64,000 nt of DNA. Origin: Bartonella rattimassiliensis 15908 (lineage in GTDB: Bacteria > Pseudomonadota > Alphaproteobacteria > Rhizobiales > Rhizobiaceae). The number at the start of each line of letters is the position of its first letter. Position 1 is the stretch's first letter. The stretch covers positions 1 to 64,000 of the forward strand of contig NZ_JH725066.1 in the NCBI RefSeq assembly GCF_000278215.1, read 5' to 3'. Positions 31,122 through 40,060 of the stretch are shown piece after piece. The translations under genes and the position numbers were made by a program. Under the pieces are notes generated by a model. The model had not been told where the DNA came from. It did no database searches and saw only the letters and a list, made by a program, of their open reading frames with translations.

Positions 31122-31705
31122 AGATTATAGGGTTGACGGGATCGATAGCTATGGGAAAATCAACAGTTGCTGATTTTTTCAAAAAAGCGGGTATTTCTGT
31201 TTTTAGTGCTGATGAGGCGGTACAACAGCTTTATAAAAGTGAGCCAGCTTTATCACATATAGAAGGTGTTTTTCCTGGTGTTGTTGAAGATGGTGAAGTT
31301 AACCGTTTGAAACTTTCTAAAATTTTGATTAATGATAATGAAAAATTACAAACATTAGAAAAAATAATTCATCCTTTGGTGCAAGAAAAAGAAAGAGAAT
31401 TTATTAATACAGCGCGCAAACAAGGGAAAAAATTAGTTATTCTTGATATTCCACTTCTTTTTGAAAAAAAATATGAAAGTCATATGGATAGCATTATTGT
31501 TGTTTCGGCTCCACCAGAAATACAAAAAGAACGTGTAATGATTCGCCAAGGTATGAATGAGAAAAAATTTGCCTTTATCAATACTCAACAAATGTCTGAT
31601 GAAAAAAAACGAGAACGTGCTGATTTTATTATTGATACAGGGAAAAATTTAGAGAATACACGTCAACAGGTCTTTGATGTAATAAAAAAATTGCTAAAGA
31701 ATTGA
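31118..31705 (+). CDS. coaE: Dephospho-CoA kinase
   Basis: It carries out the last step of coenzyme A synthesis, phosphorylating dephospho-CoA at the 3'-hydroxyl. The 195-residue protein has the P-loop [17 protein letters not shown] at the N-terminus (about residues 4-20), the [11 protein letters not shown] segment and [10 protein letters not shown]-type lid region. It starts inside the aroE stop (ATGA) and is followed by dnaQ five bases after its end. Confidence 0.93.
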   Translation: MKIIGLTGSIAMGKSTVADFFKKAGISVFSADEAVQQLYKSEPALSHIEGVFPGVVEDGEVNRLKLSKILINDNEKLQTLEKIIHPLVQEKEREFINTARKQGKKLVILDIPLLFEKKYESHMDSIIVVSAPPEIQKERVMIRQGMNEKKFAFINTQQMSDEKKRERADFIIDTGKNLENTRQQVFDVIKKLLKN

Positions 31706-31709
31706 AGTC

Positions 31710-32417
31710 ATGCGGGAAATTATTTTTGATACAGAAACAACAGGTTTGGATAAAGAGAAAGATCGTATAATCGAAATTGGTTGTGTAGAAATGGTTGATC
31801 GTTATCTTACAGGGCGCCAATTTCATGTTTATTTAAATCCACAAGGCGTTATTATTCCTGATGAAGTTGTAGCAATTCATGGCTTAACCAACGAACGTCT
31901 AAAAAATGAGAAAAGTTTTAGTGATATTGTTGATGAATTTTTAGAATTTATCAAGGATGCAACAATGATTGCGCATAATGCCAGTTTTGATATTGGTTTC
32001 ATTAATGCAGAATTAAAACGCGTTAATAAGCCACTTATTAGCGTTGATAATATTCTTGATACATTGGCTATGGCAAGGCGTAAATTTCCTATGGGGCCCA
32101 ATTCTCTTGATATTTTATGTAAACGTTTTGGAATTGATAACAGCCATCGTGTTCTTCATGGTGCTTTACTTGATGCAGAAATTTTAGCCGATGTTTATAT
32201 TGAACTGATTGGTGGAAAACAGGGAGTATTGGGTTTTTATAACAGAAATAATCTTGATGAATACATCCAAAATAGAAAAGATATATCTTATGCAGTTAAA
32301 TCTCGCCCACAGGCTTTACCTTCAAGATTGAGTGCACAAGAAAAAATTTTGCACGCTGATTTTATCAGTAAAATGGGTGAAAAGGCCTTGTGGAATAACT
32401 TCAAGGTTTATGAATAA
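31710..32417 (+). CDS. dnaQ: DNA polymerase III epsilon subunit (3'-5' proofreading exonuclease)
   Basis: DnaQ is the editing exonuclease of the replicative polymerase. The 235-residue protein has the DEDDh motifs: FDTETTGLD (Exo I, about residues 6-14), HNASFDIGFINAEL (Exo II), and the closing HGALLDAEILADVY (Exo III with its histidine). A C-terminal stretch of about 55 residues, including the final KALWNNFKVY, matches the alphaproteobacterial epsilon tail that contacts the alpha subunit. Confidence 0.93.
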   Translation: MREIIFDTETTGLDKEKDRIIEIGCVEMVDRYLTGRQFHVYLNPQGVIIPDEVVAIHGLTNERLKNEKSFSDIVDEFLEFIKDATMIAHNASFDIGFINAELKRVNKPLISVDNILDTLAMARRKFPMGPNSLDILCKRFGIDNSHRVLHGALLDAEILADVYIELIGGKQGVLGFYNRNNLDEYIQNRKDISYAVKSRPQALPSRLSAQEKILHADFISKMGEKALWNNFKVYE

Positions 32418-32470
32418 TATTTTAAATTTTTAAAAAATACTTAAAACCAATAATAAAAAACATGGATACT

Positions 32471-32512
32471 AAAAAAAACGGTCGTTGTGGGGAGGGGAAC
32501 ACCACAACGACC
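32471..32512 (-). terminator. Intrinsic terminator with CCTCC loop (minus strand)
   Basis: Eleven paired bases without mismatch, an 11-base loop, and a T8 tract one base after the stem in the minus-strand direction. No annotated gene on that strand lies immediately upstream of it, since the nearest minus-strand gene is beyond polA at 35640. It therefore most likely ends a short non-coding transcript. Confidence 0.7.
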
Positions 32513-32560
32513 CTGTCGCTACATCGTACCTCAGCTATCATAGGAGGAGCAAAATGAAAG
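32471..32560 (-). ncRNA. Candidate small RNA with anti-Shine-Dalgarno motifs and intrinsic terminator
   Basis: On the minus strand the 11-bp perfect stem GGTCGTTGTGG/CCACAACGACC (plus-strand 32502-32512 and 32480-32490) encloses a loop containing CCCCTCC. One G and then eight Ts follow (32478-32471), a textbook intrinsic terminator. About 30 bases upstream on the same strand is a second anti-SD motif, GCTCCTCCT (32542-32550). Hairpin loops carrying CCUCC are a hallmark of Rhizobiales trans-acting sRNA families. The 5' end and promoter were not found, so the right boundary is only a guess. The competing view is a small gene on the plus strand (next entry). Confidence 0.5.
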
Positions 32561-32653
32561 CTATTAATCCTGTAACAGCAAAGAAAAGCTCTAGGTACTC
32601 AATATAAAGTGCAGCGACTTCATGCTTTATGGAAAGAAAAAATGGCTTTTTAG
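32554..32653 (+). pseudogene. Possible small gene broken by a one-base insertion
   Basis: A strong Shine-Dalgarno (TAGGAGGAGC, 32541-32550) precedes ATG at 32554. The frame codes for MKAINPVTAKK and then stops after 17 residues. If one A of the AAAA run at 32584-32587 is skipped, it continues as ALGTQYKVQRLHALWKEKMAF and stops at 32653, giving a basic peptide of about 32 residues. I do not recognise it. The apparent SD could equally be the complement of the anti-SD motif of the minus-strand sRNA, in which case this is not a gene. Confidence 0.35.
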
Positions 32654-32739
32654 AGGCAAAATTAAAAAAATAAAATAAAAGTGAAAAAAATATATAAATA
32701 CAATTTGTTTTTTAGCTGAAATGGAGAGATAAAATTATC

Positions 32740-35643
32740 ATGAAAGCAACAGATCATCTTTTGTTGGTTGACGGATCAGGTTACATTTTTCGTGCTTACT
32801 ATGCTTTACCACCTTTAAAACGTAAAAAAGATGGACTTCCTGTAGGAGCAGTAGCTGGTTTTTGTAATATGTTATGGAAATTACTTTGTGATGCTCGTAA
32901 TACAGCGATTGGTATTATCCCGACACATTTTGCTGTTATTTTTGATTATTCATCGGATACTTTTCGAAAACAAATTTATCCTCAATATAAAGCGAATCGC
33001 GCTGTTCCCCCCGAAGATCTAATTCCTCAATTTGCGTTAATACGCCAAGCAACAAAAGCTTTTAATTTGCCTTGTATTGAAAAGGAAGGTTTTGAAGCGG
33101 ATGATTTGATAGCTACCTATGCACAATTGGCAACAAATGTTGGTGCAAAGACAACCATTATCTCTTCTGATAAGGATCTTATGCAACTCGTAAATACGCA
33201 CGTTTCCTTGTATGATGGAATGAAAGATAAGCATATAGGTATCTCAGAAGTTATAGAAAAATGGGGTGTTGCGCCTGAAAGAATGATAGATTTACAAGCT
33301 TTGATTGGAGATTCAACGGATAACGTACCTGGTATTCCAGGCATTGGACCTAAAATTGCTGCTCAGTTGTTAAATCAGTTTGGTTCTCTTGATCTTTTGT
33401 TGCAACATGTAACTGAAATTAGACAAACAAAACGACGTGAAAATATACAAGCTTATAGTGAACAGGTTAAAATTTCTCGTAAACTTGTTAAGCTTAAAAC
33501 AGATGTTCCTATAGATAGCGATTTAGATGATTTTATTTTGGAGCCACAAGATGGGCCACGCTTAATTGCTTTTTTGAAAGCAATGGAGTTTTCAACATTA
33601 ACGCGTCGCGTGGCTGAGGTAACGACATGCGATGCGGCTGTTATTGATGCACTTGATATAGATGTTGAGTGGGAAAAACCTAGCTATGGTCATGATTCTG
33701 AAAACACTGGATATACCTCTCTTCATAATTTTTCTGAAAACTCTCCACAAGTTTTTGCGCAAAAACGTAAAGATCAAACCCTGAATCAAAAAATTACAAG
33801 AGATACTTATACAACAATTCTTGATGAGGAAATTTTAAAAGAGTGGTTATGGAAAGCGCAAGAGCAGGGTTTTTTTGCTTTTGATACTGAAACAACCTCT
33901 CTTGATCCAATGCAAGCAAAGCTTGTTGGTTTTTCACTCGCATTACAGCCAGAAAAAGCAGCTTATATACCTCTTGAACATTTTGATGAAGGAGAGGGGG
34001 ACCTTTTGAGAGATGGACGCATTGCCTCGCAGATTGAGATCCAAAAAGCTTTAGCACTTTTAAAGCCGCTATTAGAAGATTCGGCAGTTTTAAAAATTGG
34101 TCAAAATATAAAATATGATTGGTTGGTGATGAAGCAATACGATATTGAGATACGTTCTTTTGATGATACTATGCTATTATCATATGTTTTGGATGCTGGA
34201 ACTTTAACCCATAACATGGATGATTTGTCTGAACGTTGGCTTGGACATAAACCAATTGCCTATAAAGATTTAATGCATAAAGGAAAAAAAATTACTTCTT
34301 TTGCACAAGTAGATTTAAAACAAGCAACTCTTTATGCGGCGGAAGATGCCGATATAACCCTACGTCTTTGGCAAGTTTTGAAACCGCAACTTGTCGCTCA
34401 AGGAATGGTAAAAATTTATGAGCGTCTTGATCGACCCCTTGTAGAAGTTCTTGCAAGAATGGAAGAGCGAGGAATTCTTATTGATAGGCAGATCTTATTG
34501 CGTCTTTCAGGAGAATTAGCACAAGCTGCTTTAATTCTAGAAGAGGAAATTTACAAACAAGCTGATGAAAAGTTTAATCTTGCTTCACCAAAGCAGTTAG
34601 GAGATATCCTTTTTGATAAAATGGGATTGCCTGGAGGTACTAAGACCAAGGGTGGGCAATGGTCAACTTCTGCACAGGTCTTAGAAGAGTTGGCTGCTGA
34701 AGGTCATATTTTACCACGTAAAATTATTGAGTGGCGTCAACTTACAAAGCTAAAATCTACTTATGCCGATGCTTTGCCTTCTTATATTTTACCAAAAACA
34801 GGGCGTGTTCATACAAATTATTCTTTAGCAATAACATCAACAGGGCGATTATCATCATCAGAGCCAAATTTACAAAATATTCCAGTACGAACTGCTGAAG
34901 GACGTAAAATCCGAACAGCTTTCATTGCTCCTAAAGGGCATGTATTGCTTTCTGCTGATTATAGCCAGATTGAATTGCGCATTCTTGCACATATTGCGGA
35001 TATAAAGGCATTAAAAGAAGCTTTTGCTAAAGGGCATGATATTCACGCTATAACAGCATCACAAATGTTTGGCATTGCAATAGAGGGAATGCATTCAGAC
35101 ATACGACGGCGTGCAAAAGCAATTAATTTTGGTATTATTTATGGTATTTCAGCTTTTGGTTTAGCCAATCAATTGGGAATTTCACGCCAAGAAGCAGGTC
35201 GTTATATTCAACTGTATTTTGAAAGATTTCCAGGAATTAAAGATTATATGGAAAAGACAAAAAATTTTGTACGTGAAAATGGTTATGTAGAAACAATTTT
35301 TGGGCGCCGTATTCATTATCCAGAAATAAAAACAAAGAATGTAAAAATTCGTTCTCTTAATGAGCGAGCAGCTATTAATGCTCCAATTCAAGGTTCTGCC
35401 GCAGATATTATTCGTCGTGCTATGATAAAGATGGAAGATGCTTTAAAAGGAGAAAGTTTGTCAGCAAAAATGTTATTACAAGTGCATGATGAACTGATTT
35501 TTGAAGTACCAAAAGAAGAGAGTAAAAAAACCATGGATGTTGTTAAAAATGTTATGGAAAACGCTACAATGCCAGTTTTATCTTTATCTGTACCACTTGA
35601 AGTGAAGGTTATGACGGCTCAAAATTGGGATGAGGCACATTAA
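32740..35643 (+). CDS. polA: DNA polymerase I
   Basis: The 967-residue enzyme fills gaps and removes RNA primers. All three domains are present. The N-terminal 5'-3' exonuclease has VDGSGYIFRAYYAL, FEADDLIAT and GDSTDNVPGIPGIGPK. The 3'-5' exonuclease keeps its acidic residues in FAFDTETTSLD, KIGQNIKYDW and YAAEDADIT. The polymerase domain has SADYSQIELRILAHI, RRRAKAINFGIIYG and QVHDELIFEV. Its stop overlaps the stop of the convergent gene at 35640. A 322-base gap with the sRNA candidate separates it from dnaQ. Confidence 0.96.
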   Translation: MKATDHLLLVDGSGYIFRAYYALPPLKRKKDGLPVGAVAGFCNMLWKLLCDARNTAIGIIPTHFAVIFDYSSDTFRKQIYPQYKANRAVPPEDLIPQFALIRQATKAFNLPCIEKEGFEADDLIATYAQLATNVGAKTTIISSDKDLMQLVNTHVSLYDGMKDKHIGISEVIEKWGVAPERMIDLQALIGDSTDNVPGIPGIGPKIAAQLLNQFGSLDLLLQHVTEIRQTKRRENIQAYSEQVKISRKLVKLKTDVPIDSDLDDFILEPQDGPRLIAFLKAMEFSTLTRRVAEVTTCDAAVIDALDIDVEWEKPSYGHDSENTGYTSLHNFSENSPQVFAQKRKDQTLNQKITRDTYTTILDEEILKEWLWKAQEQGFFAFDTETTSLDPMQAKLVGFSLALQPEKAAYIPLEHFDEGEGDLLRDGRIASQIEIQKALALLKPLLEDSAVLKIGQNIKYDWLVMKQYDIEIRSFDDTMLLSYVLDAGTLTHNMDDLSERWLGHKPIAYKDLMHKGKKITSFAQVDLKQATLYAAEDADITLRLWQVLKPQLVAQGMVKIYERLDRPLVEVLARMEERGILIDRQILLRLSGELAQAALILEEEIYKQADEKFNLASPKQLGDILFDKMGLPGGTKTKGGQWSTSAQVLEELAAEGHILPRKIIEWRQLTKLKSTYADALPSYILPKTGRVHTNYSLAITSTGRLSSSEPNLQNIPVRTAEGRKIRTAFIAPKGHVLLSADYSQIELRILAHIADIKALKEAFAKGHDIHAITASQMFGIAIEGMHSDIRRRAKAINFGIIYGISAFGLANQLGISRQEAGRYIQLYFERFPGIKDYMEKTKNFVRENGYVETIFGRRIHYPEIKTKNVKIRSLNERAAINAPIQGSAADIIRRAMIKMEDALKGESLSAKMLLQVHDELIFEVPKEESKKTMDVVKNVMENATMPVLSLSVPLEVKVMTAQNWDEAH

Positions 35644-36518
35644 TTTTTTTCATTTATTTTGTTTTTAAGAACGTTTATTGCGTTGAAAAGATTAAGGTAG
35701 GCTTTGATAGGCAAATGATCTGAGGCAATACGTGCAAGCGGTGAAAGATGGTTTTCAATATTTGTTACCAATTGGTGAGGAAAAGCAAAAACTCTATCGA
35801 GAGCTAAAAAAGGAAAGCGAGAGGGAAAGCTTGGTACAGCTTCAAGTTTGCTATCAAAGTAGGGAGAAAAATGTTTTAAAGATGATTTTTTTCCCATTCT
35901 CCATTCATTAAAATCTCCAATGAGGAGTGTAGGCATAAGAGAGCGTTCTTGCAAAATTGCAAGGAGCATTTTTGTCTGTTTTTTACGAGAATAATGTAAT
36001 AAGCCAAAATGAACCGCAATAATACGAATCGGGCCCGCAGCCATTTCCAACTCTACAATAATAGCTCCTCGTGGTTCAATGCCAGGGAGAGTTACTTGTA
36101 AAGTATCACGTACAGATCCTTTTCGTAAAAAAAGGGCATTTCCATGCCAACCATGACCATGAGGTGACATGGTATTGAGAGGCACAGGAGTCAAACCGGT
36201 TTCAGCTTTTAACAACTGAAGATTGATCAAACCAATACGTTCTCCAAAACGTTTATCCGCTTCTTGAAGAGCAAGGATATCAACTTTTAATTCGGCAATA
36301 ACACGTACAATACGTGTAGGATTGAAAATTTTATCAACACCTACACATTTATGCACATTATAGGAAGCAATGGTCAAATCATAATGATTATTTTGGTTGA
36401 TCATATTTGATTGATGGTGAGGGCGGCCATGGATTGCATTTAAAAGAGAGTTATGGAACTTCTGTTGGATAAAATCGCTAAACCAAGGAGATTTTTTTTT
36501 ATAAGATATTTTTGTCAT
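35640..36518 (-). CDS. Endonuclease/exonuclease/phosphatase (EEP) family protein
   Basis: A metal-dependent phosphoesterase of the EEP (DNase I/exonuclease III-like) fold. Signs are IASYNVHKCVG, ILALQEADKRFG with the metal-binding Glu, the LLIGDFNEWRM segment, and the C-terminal ASDHLPIKAYL with the catalytic Asp-His. I place the start at 36518 (MTKISYKKKSP, 292 residues). The upstream extension begins with TTG and lacks conservation. The substrate (DNA, phospholipid or sugar phosphate) is unknown. It converges on polA with overlapping stop codons. Confidence 0.75.
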   Translation of the reverse strand: MTKISYKKKSPWFSDFIQQKFHNSLLNAIHGRPHHQSNMINQNNHYDLTIASYNVHKCVGVDKIFNPTRIVRVIAELKVDILALQEADKRFGERIGLINLQLLKAETGLTPVPLNTMSPHGHGWHGNALFLRKGSVRDTLQVTLPGIEPRGAIIVELEMAAGPIRIIAVHFGLLHYSRKKQTKMLLAILQERSLMPTLLIGDFNEWRMGKKSSLKHFSPYFDSKLEAVPSFPSRFPFLALDRVFAFPHQLVTNIENHLSPLARIASDHLPIKAYLNLFNAINVLKNKINEKN

Positions 36519-36629
36519 TTTGCAGAAAGAATAGCTCCTAAGAGGCAGAAGGTAAAAATTTACACTAAAAACAAAAGGACCTTGTTTAAAAGAAACAAAG
36601 CCCTTTTGTTCAAGTAAGATTTTTATATT

Positions 36630-36651
36630 CAATCACGATTCAATCACGATT
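36630..36651. repeat. 11-base tandem repeat over the BI-1 gene stop codon
   Basis: CAATCACGATT occurs twice in direct succession (36630-36640 and 36641-36651). The stop codon of the BI-1 gene (36640-36642) spans the junction, so a change in copy number would alter the C-terminal tail only. Confidence 0.7.
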
Positions 36652-37413
36652 TGATCCAAGAAACTGTAGCAAGAAAACAAACATATTGATGAAATCAAGA
36701 TAAAGATTCAACGCACCCATAATAACTTTACGTCCTCTAGTGTCGCTTTCATCTCCTTCATAATACATCAACTTAATGTTTTGGGTATCATAAGCTGTTA
36801 AACCAGCAAAGATAAAAACACCAATTACAGAGATAGCAAATTGCAGAGCACTTGATGCAAGAAAAATGTTCACAATCATAGAAAGAAACAAACCAATCAA
36901 TCCGATGAATAAGAATGAACCAATTGCTGTAAGATCACGCTTTGTTGTATATCCGTAAAGTGAAAGAGCTCCAAAAGTTGCAGCAGAAATAACAAAGGTT
37001 TGCACAACACTTTCTGTTGTATAACGCAAAACGATTGAAGACAATGAAAGCCCGATCAGAGCAGCATAACCAAAAAAGAGGCTACGAGCAGCACTTGTAC
37101 TCAATGTATTAATTTTAAAACTGAGGAATAAAACTGCTATGAGTGGTGCAAACATAACAATATAAGCAAATGGTGATGTATAAAATGTTACTCCAAAAGA
37201 TGTTAAATAAACACTGCTATTGATCTGAGCTGCTGCTTGGCTCATATCTGTTGTCGTTGCTAATGATACAATTGCATAAGCGGCAGCAGCTGTAATAAGC
37301 AAACCAATGGCCATTGTATTGTAGACACCTAACATGTAGTCGCGCAATCCCTGATCAATTGATGCATCGGCATGAGAAGCAGGCGCTGAACGTAAATCTT
37401 TAAAATTAGCCAT
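36640..37413 (-). CDS. Bax inhibitor-1 family membrane protein
   Basis: A 257-residue polytopic membrane protein of the BI-1/YccA family. I choose the ATG at 37413 because AAAGGA lies about nine bases upstream; the longer frame has no such site. About seven hydrophobic segments follow an N-terminal cytosolic tail, and the C-terminus has the family feature GLTAYDTQNIKLMYY plus LNLYLDFINMFVFLLQFLG. Bacterial relatives are pH-sensitive calcium-leak channels or interact with FtsH; which role applies here is unknown. The last codons lie in an 11-base tandem repeat (36630-36651). Confidence 0.85.
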   Translation of the reverse strand: MANFKDLRSAPASHADASIDQGLRDYMLGVYNTMAIGLLITAAAAYAIVSLATTTDMSQAAAQINSSVYLTSFGVTFYTSPFAYIVMFAPLIAVLFLSFKINTLSTSAARSLFFGYAALIGLSLSSIVLRYTTESVVQTFVISAATFGALSLYGYTTKRDLTAIGSFLFIGLIGLFLSMIVNIFLASSALQFAISVIGVFIFAGLTAYDTQNIKLMYYEGDESDTRGRKVIMGALNLYLDFINMFVFLLQFLGSNRD

Positions 37414-38709
37414 AATATAAAATCCTTTAGCATATGTTTCGTCGGGTATAGGTTTTTTTTTAAATGCCTTTGTCACTACCGACATGAACTTCTATATAAG
37501 CCTTAAAATCAAGCTAATAGAAAATTCTCAGACTCACCGGCAAAATTCCAGCATATCTACTCTTATTATGGAGATTTATTTCAAAATTACAAGAGATTTA
37601 TCTAAAGAAGGAACCTTACAAATTGGTAAGGAAATGGTTTGTTTTTATGGTATAAGATTTCTATTTTTTGCCATATTTTTGCAAGTATTACAGGAACGAT
37701 GCTCAAAAGCATTTTTGTTTTTAATAGGAATTATGGGATGAAATCTTCTATAAGGCATGAATTATCTTTATGTTTATAAAGAGAGTTGTGAATGTTATCC
37801 TATTATTTTTCAACATTAAATATTGCGTCTCCTTTACATAATTAGAAGAGTTATTGAATTGGATTTATGTAATATATTAATTATCATGATAAATTATTTG
37901 GAATATGATAAAATTTTTTCACTAAAACCCTTCTCATATTGAATTAATTAAAATCACTTGCTTATGCTTATGACGTCATAAGAGGGCTGCGTGGGGATAA
38001 AACACTAGAAGAAAGGTGTACAAATGTTTCTTATGAATGCTCTTAAATGTCAGAGGCTGTTTTTCTCCACCCAAGCATGTTACATTACCCAAAAGTCGGC
38101 AAAATATATGATGGTGTTGGCTTGCTCTTTATATTAAGCGTAAAAACGGCAGCATTCTATAAACTTTATATATTTGACTTTATTTTATATCCTTCACGGG
38201 AAGGCTTGCGAAATAGGTACTGATGAGCTTTAATACATATCTCTTTAAAAAAGTACACGAATATGGGACCCGAATCTGTTCTGTTTAGAGTATTCTGTTT
38301 TGCATGAGGGATATGGATCCATTGAGAATCAGTATCTTTACATTTGTAAATTAACAAGTCAGTACTATCACACTATTTATCAGCTCTTTGATGCTATTAC
38401 AACCCTTGCATTTGAGACCATTCATAAGAAGTATTTTTACGCATTTCTTCTAGTTTTTTACTCCATACAACCTCGTTTATAATGTGCAAGTCAATGTTTA
38501 ATTTAAGAATGGTTGCAATAAAGGAATTTTACGATATTTGAAGCTTTGATTCAAGTTAAAAGCGATTATTTATCTTTATAAATCAAATAATTACTATTTC
38601 AAAGCATTTCCATTAACAGAGAAATTTATAAGATAATTAGTAAGAAAAATAAATTTGTAAACAAGTTTGTGATGATAAAAAATCTTTATTTTTTAAGGTG
38701 ATAAGAACA
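37414..38709. other. Long non-coding region with dispersed repeat
   Basis: About 1.3 kb without a supportable gene. Short frames (such as 37484-37741, plus strand) have no ribosome binding site or recognisable sequence. The right half holds repeat copy B with flanking sequence (about 38080-38500), related to 2893-3034, 20460-20680 and 48880-48965. lspA ends at the right edge. Confidence 0.6.
38186..38336 (+). repeat. Dispersed degenerate repeat, copy B
   Basis: Aligns along its length with 2893-3034: TATATCCTTCA, TCTCTTTAAAAAAG, TTCTGTTTAG and TTTTGCATGAG occur in the same order. Just upstream GGCAAAATATATG is shared with copy C. Downstream (about 38421-38493) TTCATAAG and ATAATGTGCAAG are shared with copy D at 48.9 kb. 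Confidence 0.7.
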
Positions 38710-39213
38710 TCAATGAGAAGATGTACGGTTTGAATGACGTTTTGTTTTCACCCAAATACGTAATTCCTCAATAAGGATGGCGATAACACCAAGAGAGATA
38801 AAACTGTCTGCAAGGTTGAAAATAGCAAAATAAAAGACGTCATCAATATGAAAAAGTATATAATCAGTGACATGATGAAAGCGAATACGATCAATAAGAT
38901 TGCCGATTGCTCCCCCAATAATAAGGATAAGACCAAAGCGCATAAAAGATTTATTATGTTCAGCATTTTTCCATAACCATAAAAGGAAGATAATTACGAT
39001 GGTTGTAATGGCAATGATTGCCCAGTGAGAGAAGGAGGAAAAAAACGAAAATGCAATGCCTGAATTGCGCACATGATAAAATGAAAGAAAAGGAAGTAGT
39101 GATATTTCTGTTCCTAAAGGCATATTGTGCATAACCCAGTATTTGACAGCTTGATCAAGCCCGACTGTAAAAGCCAATCCAAGCAGAAAAAAAGGGAGTG
39201 ATTTACAGATCAT
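38710..39213 (-). CDS. lspA: Lipoprotein signal peptidase (signal peptidase II)
   Basis: This aspartic protease cleaves the signal peptide of prolipoproteins after lipidation, for example that of the Omp19-like protein. The 167-residue protein has four hydrophobic segments. The catalytic aspartates are in GGAIGNLIDRI and FNLADSFISLG, the two conserved family boxes. The start overlaps the end of the preceding methyltransferase gene by four bases. The C-terminal tail is basic. Confidence 0.94.
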   Translation of the reverse strand: MICKSLPFFLLGLAFTVGLDQAVKYWVMHNMPLGTEISLLPFLSFYHVRNSGIAFSFFSSFSHWAIIAITTIVIIFLLWLWKNAEHNKSFMRFGLILIIGGAIGNLIDRIRFHHVTDYILFHIDDVFYFAIFNLADSFISLGVIAILIEELRIWVKTKRHSNRTSSH

Positions 39214-40058
39214 ATTTTTTCCTCGTATGATTCCAGTGTTAAGTAAGGGCGGCGGATTTCATAAAGCATCACAGCTGTTGCTATTGCTAGATTAAGCGAA
39301 TCGGCGCGTCCGCTTTGTGGAATACGTGCAAGTTTATCACACCGACTTGTAAGAATATCTGATAATCCCTGTTTTTCATTTCCCATTAAAAGAATAATAG
39401 GACCATTTTTGAAATCAAGTGTACGATAATCCTGAGATCCTTTGAGATGCGTTCCAACAATCATGCCTTTAAAATGAACAGACCAATTTAAAAATGCGCT
39501 TTCATCAAAACGATAAAGAGGTATAGAGAAAATTGATCCCATGGTTGCACGAACTGTTTCAGGTGAAAAAGGATCTGTTGTTTCTCCAATTAAAATAACA
39601 CCTTTAGCACCTACGGCATCAGCAGTTCGAATAATGGTACCGAGATTTCCAGGATCACGTACACGATCAAGCGCAATATAAACATCTTTCACCTGTTCTG
39701 TTATTATTTCAAAAGGTTGCCATTTTTGTTTGAAAATACCAATAACTGTTTGTGGATTATCGCGTCTAGTAAGTGATTCCATCACCTTTTGTGAGGCTTT
39801 AATGACAAAAGCACCATTAGCTACAGCGCGTGCAGCAGTATTTTCTATAGCAGCGTTACCTATTTTGCTTTTAGAAAAAATAAGTGTCTGTATTGTCCAA
39901 CCGAGATTGAGAGCATCAATAACCAATTTCAATCCTTCTGCCATGAAAAGGCCTTCTTTATTACGATTTTTCTTTTGGCTAAGTGCTTTAAGTTTTTTTA
40001 TTATGGGGTTGCTAAGAGAAGTAATTTCTTTCACTCTACCAGTTTTAGGTCTACACAT
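39210..40058 (-). CDS. TrmH/SpoU-family RNA 2'-O-methyltransferase
   Basis: This protein of about 282 residues has an N-terminal substrate-binding domain (LKALSQKKNRNKEGLFMAEG) and a C-terminal SpoU knot domain. The knot carries the motifs YIALDRVRDPGNLGTIIRTA, LLMGNEKQGLS and the closing SGRADSLNLAIATAVMLYE. I use the ATG at 40058 instead of a TTG at 40073, which leaves two bases to the preceding gene. The target (23S rRNA or tRNA) is not determined by sequence. It is coupled to lspA by a four-base overlap. Confidence 0.85.
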   Translation of the reverse strand: MCRPKTGRVKEITSLSNPIIKKLKALSQKKNRNKEGLFMAEGLKLVIDALNLGWTIQTLIFSKSKIGNAAIENTAARAVANGAFVIKASQKVMESLTRRDNPQTVIGIFKQKWQPFEIITEQVKDVYIALDRVRDPGNLGTIIRTADAVGAKGVILIGETTDPFSPETVRATMGSIFSIPLYRFDESAFLNWSVHFKGMIVGTHLKGSQDYRTLDFKNGPIILLMGNEKQGLSDILTSRCDKLARIPQSGRADSLNLAIATAVMLYEIRRPYLTLESYEEKI

Positions 40059-40060
40059 AT

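Noticed and set aside
32471-32512. The dnaQ-polA hairpin as a terminator for dnaQ
   Set aside because: In the plus direction no T-run follows the stem; the T-tract is on the minus strand.
37484-37741. Plus-strand 85-codon frame upstream of the BI-1 gene
   Set aside because: No recognisable family, no ribosome binding site, and it lies in a low-complexity AT-rich stretch.
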